A stretch of 64,000 nucleotides of DNA from Ideonella_A sp963843805 (lineage in GTDB: Bacteria > Pseudomonadota > Gammaproteobacteria > Burkholderiales > Burkholderiaceae_C), in assembly GCA_963843805.1 (NCBI GenBank), contig CAWJLY010000005.1, forward strand, positions 62,001 through 126,000, written 5' to 3'. How positions within the stretch are numbered: position 1 is the stretch's first letter; the number at the start of each line of letters is the position of its first letter. Made by a program: the position numbers and the translations under genes. Below are positions 58,438 to 64,000 of this stretch, piece by piece. The notes beneath the pieces are model-generated. The model worked only from the letters and a program-made list of their open reading frames with translations, was not told the origin of the DNA and did no database searches.

Positions 58438-59550
58438 TTATCCACCAGCAGTCGGGATGGCGGCCGGCAGCGGTTCGACCGGCAATACGACATCGGCGCA
58501 TTGCGCCCGGTGGCGCAGTGCGTGATCCATCAGTACCAGCGCCAGCATCGCTTCGGCAATCGGGGTAGCCCGGATGCCCACACAGGGATCGTGACGGCCG
58601 AAGGTCTCGACCACCGTGGGGTGCCTTTGGCGATCGATCGACGGCCGCGGGCTGCGGATCGAACTGGTCGGCTTGATCGCGATCGAGACCGTGATGTCCT
58701 GCCCGGTCGAGATGCCCCCGAGCACCCCGCCGGCATGATTGCTCGCAAATCCGTCAGGCATCAATGCATCACCATGGGTAGTGCCTCGCTCGCTGACGCA
58801 GCCGAAGCCGGAGCCGATCTCGACGCCCTTCACGGCATTGATTCCCATCATCGCGTAGGCGATTTCGGCATCGAGTTTGTCGTACAAGGGTTCACCCCAG
58901 CCGGCCGGCACGCCATGGGCGGCCACCGCAATTCGCGCCCCACAGCTGTCGCCGGCCTTGCGCAATTCGTCCATATACGCTTCGAGCCGCGATATGTCGC
59001 TGCGGTTGGCGGCGAAGAACGGGTTTTCGCTGACATGTGACAGCGACTCGAAGGGAACAACGATGTCGCCGAGCTGGGTCATGTGGCCGCTGAAGCCGAT
59101 GCCATGGTGCTCGCGCAGCCATTTGCGCGCAATCGCGCCGGCGCCCACCATTGGCGCGGTCAGTCGAGCCGACGAGCGACCGCCGCCGCGCGGATCGCGC
59201 AGGCCGTATTTGCGCCAATAGGTGTAGTCGGCATGGCCAGGGCGAAAGGTATCGAGGATGTTGCCGTAGTCCCGGCTCCTCTGATCGGTATTGCGGATCA
59301 GCAGGCAGATCGGCGTGCCGGTCGTCTGTCCCTCGAAGACGCCTGACAGGATTTCCACGGCATCGGCTTCGTTGCGTTGCGTCACATGTCGGCTGGTACC
59401 GGGCCGCCGTCGATCGAGTTCTGGCTGAATATCGGCTTCGGACAGCACCATTCCGGGTGGGCAACCATCGATGACACAGCCGATCGCCGGTCCGTGTGAT
59501 TCGCCGAAGTTGGTGACCCGAAAGATGGAGCCAAACGTGCTGCCGGACAT
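58438..59550 (-). CDS. aroC: Chorismate synthase
   Basis: AroC makes chorismate from 5-enolpyruvylshikimate 3-phosphate, the last common step to aromatic amino acids, and needs reduced FMN. From the ATG at 59550 (MSGSTFGSIFRVTNFGESHG) the protein is 370 residues. It has the signature GESHGPAIGCVIDGCPPG, RDPRGGGRSSAR, and the C-terminal GGISTGQDITVSIAIKPTSS and HDPCVGIRATPIAEAM. The longer open frame upstream of 59550 is not conserved. It stands alone between iscR and glgA. Confidence 0.97.
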   Translation of the reverse strand: MSGSTFGSIFRVTNFGESHGPAIGCVIDGCPPGMVLSEADIQPELDRRRPGTSRHVTQRNEADAVEILSGVFEGQTTGTPICLLIRNTDQRSRDYGNILDTFRPGHADYTYWRKYGLRDPRGGGRSSARLTAPMVGAGAIARKWLREHHGIGFSGHMTQLGDIVVPFESLSHVSENPFFAANRSDISRLEAYMDELRKAGDSCGARIAVAAHGVPAGWGEPLYDKLDAEIAYAMMGINAVKGVEIGSGFGCVSERGTTHGDALMPDGFASNHAGGVLGGISTGQDITVSIAIKPTSSIRSPRPSIDRQRHPTVVETFGRHDPCVGIRATPIAEAMLALVLMDHALRHRAQCADVVLPVEPLPAAIPTAGG

Positions 59551-59656
59551 GAAAGCCTCGTCGATGCGACTGCGCCAGCGGCTGACAGCCAGAAGCCCGG
59601 ATTTTAGGGCGACCCCGAATGGGTCCGGCGAGCGTGCATGCCTCGGTGGCCGACGC

Positions 59657-61126
59657 TCAGCGCTCGCGTCGCCGCTCGACCACGCTTTGGTAGAGCTCGC
59701 CGTAGCGCAGCGCAGCCTCGTGCCATGAAAAATCCTGCGCCATCGCACGCTGCATCATCAGGCTCCAGCGGGCGGGGTGCGCAAATGCCAGCTGCGCACG
59801 GCGGACGGCTTCGTCGAGCGCCCAAGAGGTGGCGGAGTCGAATACAAAACCGGTGGACCGGCCGTCGTCGGTCGTGCCGTCGCTGAAATCGGCATCGATC
59901 ACCGTATCGGCCAAACCGCCGACGCGGCGCACGATCGGCAGGCTGCCATAGCGCAGGCCGTACAGCTGGGTCAGTCCGCAGGGCTCGAAACGCGAGGGCA
60001 CCATCACCGCATCGGCGGCACCCATCAGCGCATGGGCCCATTGCTCGTCATAACCGATGCGCACGGCAATCTGCAGCGGATGGGCAACAGCGACAGCCCG
60101 GAACGCCGACTCCAGACTGGCCTCTCCGGTGCCTTGCAAGACCAGTTGCACACCGCGCGCGAGCATCGATGGCAAGGCGTCGAGCAGCAGATCGAGACCT
60201 TTTTGCGAACTCAACCTGCTGACGACGCAGATCAGCAGCGAATCATCCCGCTGGGCCAGCCCCATCTGCACCTGCAAGGCTCGTTTGCATGCCAGCTTGC
60301 CGCTCAGATCGGACGCATCGAATCGCCTGGCGAGCGCCGGATCGGTGGCCGGGTTCCAGACCTCGCCGTCGACGCCGTTGAGAATTCCCGACACCGTCGC
60401 CGAGCGGCCCTGGATCACACCGTGCAGGCCGAACCCCTGTTCGGCAGTGGAAATCTCCGCCGCATAGGTCGGGCTGACGGTGGTCACGTGATCGGCGAAT
60501 TTCAAACCCGCCTTCATGAACGAGAGCTGGTGATGAAATTCCAGGCCGGTGGCATGCATCAGCCGCGACGGCAAGCCGAGCAGGTGGAAATCACCGGCCG
60601 CAAAAAGCCCCTGGAATGCCAGGTTATGGACGGTGAATACCGTGCCGACGTCGACCGCCGGATTGGCCACCAGATAGGCGCACGACATCGCCGCATGCCA
60701 GTCATGGGCCTGCAGGATGTCGGGTTTCCAGGCTGGATCCAGCTCACCGGCGGCCAGGTGCGCCGCAACCCAGCCGAGCAAGCCGAACCGCTGGGCGTTG
60801 TCTGGCCACTCGCTGCCGTCGCTGTGCTGATACGGGCTGCCGGCTCGGCGGTAAAGAAACGGCGCATCGACAACATAGACCGGCAGATGGCTGTACGGCA
60901 TTCGGCCGAGCCGCAACTCGACCCGCCCGGCACCGAACATCGCGCCGAGCTGGCAGATCGAGCGCTGGTGCAGGACGGCATCGACGATTGCCGGCAGCCC
61001 GGGCAGCACCAGCCGCACCTCATGCCCCTGCTCGGCCAGCGCCTGCGGCAGCGCACCCATCACATCGGCCAGGCCGCCTGTCTTGACCAGCGGAAAGATT
61101 TCGGCTGCGGCCTGCAGCAACTTCAT
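59657..61126 (-). CDS. glgA: Glycogen synthase (ADP-glucose)
   Basis: GlgA adds glucose from ADP-glucose to growing glycogen. The 489-residue protein has the ADP-glucose-binding KTGGLADVMGALP near residues 15-27, the catalytic-domain HDWHAAM, and the GT5 C-terminal motif with FEPCGLTQLYGLRYGSLPIVR. The frame is intact, in contrast to neighbouring glgC. Its ATG overlaps the glgC stop (ATGA). Confidence 0.96.
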   Translation of the reverse strand: MKLLQAAAEIFPLVKTGGLADVMGALPQALAEQGHEVRLVLPGLPAIVDAVLHQRSICQLGAMFGAGRVELRLGRMPYSHLPVYVVDAPFLYRRAGSPYQHSDGSEWPDNAQRFGLLGWVAAHLAAGELDPAWKPDILQAHDWHAAMSCAYLVANPAVDVGTVFTVHNLAFQGLFAAGDFHLLGLPSRLMHATGLEFHHQLSFMKAGLKFADHVTTVSPTYAAEISTAEQGFGLHGVIQGRSATVSGILNGVDGEVWNPATDPALARRFDASDLSGKLACKRALQVQMGLAQRDDSLLICVVSRLSSQKGLDLLLDALPSMLARGVQLVLQGTGEASLESAFRAVAVAHPLQIAVRIGYDEQWAHALMGAADAVMVPSRFEPCGLTQLYGLRYGSLPIVRRVGGLADTVIDADFSDGTTDDGRSTGFVFDSATSWALDEAVRRAQLAFAHPARWSLMMQRAMAQDFSWHEAALRYGELYQSVVERRRER

Positions 61127-62393
61127 TGCGCCAGTCGCTCCAGCATGTCCTTGGTGACCAGCGTGACGCCGCCGTCCGTGCGGTGGAAGTGGGTCGCATC
61201 GAACGCGGCATCCTCACCGATCACCATGTCGTCGGGTATGACACAGCCTCGATCGACGACGGTGCGGGTCAACCGCGTGCGTCGGCCGACCTGCACGCCA
61301 GGCAACACGACCGACCAGCTGACACTCGAATGCGAATGCACCCGCACGCTCGAGAACAGGACACTGCGAAAGACGTGCCCGGAGACGATGCAGCCCCCCG
61401 AGACCAGCGACTCGATGGCGATGCCGCGCCGGTCGCCGCATTGTGGACAAACTTGGCCGGCGGCAGCTGTGACTGGTAAGTCCAGATCGGCCAGTGGGTG
61501 TCGTACAGATTGAGCATCGGCACGGTTGCCGTCAGATCGATATTGGCATCCCAGAACGCATCGATGGTGCCGACGTCGCGCCAATACGGCTCTTCGTGAA
61601 CCCGCGCACCCACCGCGCTGAGCTCGAAAGGATGAGCCGCCGCCTGCCCTTCACGCACGGCGGCGGGAATGATGTCCTTGCCGAAATCGTGTTGCGAATC
61701 AGGGTTGTCGAGGTCGCGTTTCAGCGCATCCCAGAGATAGGCGGCATTGAAGATATAGATACCCATGCTGGCCAGCGACGCCTCCGGTCGGCCCGGCATC
61801 GGGGGCGGATCGGCCGGTTTCTCGACGAAGTCGATCACCATGTTGTTCTCGTCGACTGCCATGACCCCGAACGAGCTGGCTTCCGCGCGCGGTACCGCAA
61901 TGCAGCGCGACCGTGCATTCGCGACCTTTGGCCACGTGGTCGGCCAGCATCAGCGCGTAGTTCATCTTGTAGACATGGTCGCCCGCCAGCACGACGATAT
62001 ATTCGGGCCGTAGCTTTCGATGATGTCCTGGTTCTGATAGACGGCATCGGCCGTTCCGCTGTACCAGCTTTCGCCTTCGACCCGCTGCTGCGCGGGCATC
62101 AGGTCGACGAACTCGTTCATCTCGCTTTTCAGGAACGCCCAGCCGCGTTGCAGGTGCTGCAGCAGGCTGTGGCTCTTGTACTGGGTAATCACGCCGATGC
62201 GTCGAATCCCCGAATTGAGGCAGTTCGACAGCGCAAAATCGATGATCCGGAACTTGCCGCCAAAATAGACTGCGGGTTTGGCACGCCGGTCGGTCAGGTT
62301 GTGCAGGCGGCTGCCGCGGCCCCCCGCCAGAACCAGCGCCATGGCCCGTTTGGGCAGTTCCATGCTGAGGACCAGATCGATCGATTTGTCCAT
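61123..62393 (-). pseudogene. glgC: Glucose-1-phosphate adenylyltransferase, three frameshifts in this sequence
   Basis: GlgC makes ADP-glucose, the committed step to glycogen. It starts at 62393 (MDKSIDLVLSMEL) after a strong GAGGAGG. The nucleotide motif ALVLAGGRGSRL and KPAVYFGGKFRIIDFALSN are present. The frame changes near 62004 (one base missing in GGCCCGAATATATC), near 61905 (extra C in GTCGCGCTGCATTG), and near 61440 (one base missing before GCGGCGACCGG). Joined, the protein is about 423 residues with GDHVYKMNY, SFGVMAVDEN, VEKPADPPPMPGRP and a C-terminal left-handed beta-helix ending TLVTKDMLERLAQ. All defects are single bases. Since glgA and glgP also belong to the pathway and the segments are well conserved, sequence errors are likely. 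Confidence 0.9.
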
Positions 62394-62591
62394 GTTGCCT
62401 CCTCGCGGCGAAATTCTTTAATGCAGAGTGCCGACGTCGGCAGCCCAGAGCATGCCATGGCTTGGCCCGTATCAGGTCGAAACGTCGCTAATTTCCCGGC
62501 GGGAACACGACTTGCATGCAACCGCGGTAACGTTCGTGGCTTGCGCCTATGCCATGGTCGCCTTGCGGCATGTACTGAAAAGGAACCGCTG

Positions 62592-64000
62592 GTGAGCAAC
62601 GATGCTTTGCAGATTTCGACTTCGCCCTACGCCGAAACAGATCGACGAGCAACTGCTCAAGAGCGTCGGCACTCAACCCGACCGGGCCAGCCCGACCGAA
62701 TTGATGCAGGCCGTCGCGCAGCTTGCGCGGCAGCAGTTGTCGGCAGCGCTGGGTCGAAACCCAGCGTGCCGACAGCAGCGCCAAGGCGCGGCGCGTCTAC
62801 TACCTGTCGATGGAATTTCTGATCGGTCGCACCCTGTCGAACGCCCTTGCCGCTCTCGATCTGCAGCAGTCCGCGTCGGTCGGGCTGCTGCACCATGCCC
62901 AATCGCTGGAGTCGATCGCCGAGTGCGAGCCCGACGCCGCGCTGGGCAACGGTGGCCTCGGCAGGCTCGCCGCCTGTTTTCTCGACTCGATGGCCAGTCT
63001 CGGGCTGCCGTCGTTCGGCTACGGCATCCGTTACGAATACGGCATGTTCGCGCAGCAGATTGAAAACGGCGCCCAGGTCGAGACCCCTGATCCGTGGCTC
63101 GCCGACGGGACGCCGTGGGAGTTTCCGCGCGCCGGCATCAATGTGCCGATCCGTTTCGGAGGCTGGGTCGAGCACGATGGCGAAGGCGAGCAGACGAAAT
63201 CGATCTGGCGGCCAGCCGGCGAGGTCGCAGCCAAGGCCTATGACATGGTCGTTCCCGGGCACGGGACGAGCAGGGTCAGTACCTTGCGGCTCTGGAAGGC
63301 AGTGGCCCCAGCCCATCTCGATCTGCATGCGTTCAATACCGGAGACTATGGCCGCGCTGCCAGCATCAAGAACGAATTCGAGAATATCTCGTGGGTGCTC
63401 TATCCGAATGACAGCACACCCGCCGGCCGCGAACTGCGACTGAAGCAGGAGTACTTTTTTACGGCCGCATCGATCCACGACATCGTCTGTCGGCATATCG
63501 AAGAGCACGGCGGCCTGGCCAATCTGGCCGACAAGGTTGCGATCCATCTGAACGACACCCATCCGGCGATAGGCGTTGCCGAGCTGATGCGACTGCTCTG
63601 CGACGACCACGGCATGAGCTGGAAGGACGCCTGGTCGCAATGCACTCGGGTGTTCTCTTATACCAATCACACGCTGATGCCGGAGGCACTCGAAACCTGG
63701 CCGGTGTCGCTGATGCAGCATGTGTTGCCGCGCCATCTGGAGATCATCTTCCGGATCAACAAGGAGTTTCTCGAATTTGCCGCGACCCAGCGGCCAGGTG
63801 ATCCGGCCTTTCTGGCCAGGTTGTCACTGATCGACGAGCAGGGCGAGCGTCGAGTTCGCATGGCGCATCTGTCGACCGTCGGCAGCCACAAGGTGAATGG
63901 CGTCTCGGCGCTGCACTCCGACCTGCTGGTGCAGACCATCTTCGCCGACTTTGCCTTTCTCTGGCCCGAGCGATTCACCAACATGACCAACGGGGTGACA
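62592..64000 (+). pseudogene. glgP: Glycogen phosphorylase, 5' part, two frameshifts in this sequence
   Basis: GlgP releases glucose 1-phosphate from glycogen. The likely start is the GTG at 62592 (VSNDALQISTSPYAE). One extra A near 62636 (GCCGAAACAGATC) and one extra T near 62740 (TTGTCGGCAG) break the N-terminus; after that the frame is open to the right edge. The joined protein reads KSVGTQPDRASPTELMQ, then RWVETQRADSSAKARR, VYYLSMEFLIGRTLSNAL and NGGLGRLAACFLDSMASLG. The C-terminal half with the PLP lysine lies outside the window. The gene is divergent from glgC. The match is better to bacterial GlgP than to MalP in the loops around NPWEF/TPWEF. Confidence 0.9.

Noticed and set aside
59777..61513. 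Plus-strand open frame of 578 codons
   Set aside because: Antisense to glgA and glgC, without domains.

Overview
The window looks like chromosomal DNA of a high-GC betaproteobacterium, most likely of the order Burkholderiales. The evidence is the gene content and order: tig-clpP-clpX-lon, a complete 14-gene nuoA-N operon, rpsO-pnp, iscRSUA-hscBA-fdx, hpnCDE and a DUF2069 gene. GC-rich intergenic repeats of a kind I associate with this order support it. No phage, plasmid, transposase or CRISPR array is visible.

Layout. Positions 1-1443 hold the 5' part of a class II UvrA-like gene (minus strand). tRNA-Cys and tRNA-Gly follow. Positions 2179-8221 carry the proteostasis block lon, clpX, clpP, tig (transcribed tig to lon), with tRNA-Leu(TAG) upstream of tig. 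An RND efflux pair (8452-12767) is read from a strong sigma-70-type promoter with a TetR-like palindrome just downstream of its -10. Divergent from it is hpnCDE (squalene synthesis from farnesyl diphosphate). A CBS-domain protein, an O-acetylhomoserine sulfhydrylase, an alpha/beta hydrolase, a YihY membrane protein, a DUF2069 protein, a D-2-hydroxyacid-type FAD dehydrogenase, a DUF1178 protein and a NUDIX hydrolase follow. Respiratory complex I occupies 22898-38089 on the minus strand. Then come tRNA-Leu(GAG), secG, tpiA, a broken quinone oxidoreductase, pnp, rpsO, a PLP aminotransferase and tsaD.

The most informative regulatory region is 45893-52381. A NasT-like ANTAR protein is followed by a 315-base leader containing a near-consensus sigma-54 promoter, two hairpins with ANTAR-type hexaloops, the second overlapping an intrinsic terminator, and then a signal-less NrtA homologue (NasS-like), a Tat-exported NrtA, NrtB, and one protein carrying two ATPase domains. 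Together these read as a nitrate/nitrite-inducible, nitrogen-controlled uptake operon. Behind it lie two large hairpin elements in opposite orientation, with a shared core and different but self-complementary stems. The isc cluster (52806-58221) has two IscR-type sites over its promoter. aroC and glycogen genes glgA, glgC and glgP (glgP runs off the right edge) finish the window.

Several conserved genes are broken by single-base indels: the quinone oxidoreductase (three), pnp (one), glgC (three), glgP (two), and nuoD, where the start region is also duplicated. Because pnp and nuoD are highly conserved genes with otherwise well-preserved sequence, residual sequencing or assembly errors are the most economical explanation, but the nuoD duplication is not explained by a simple indel.
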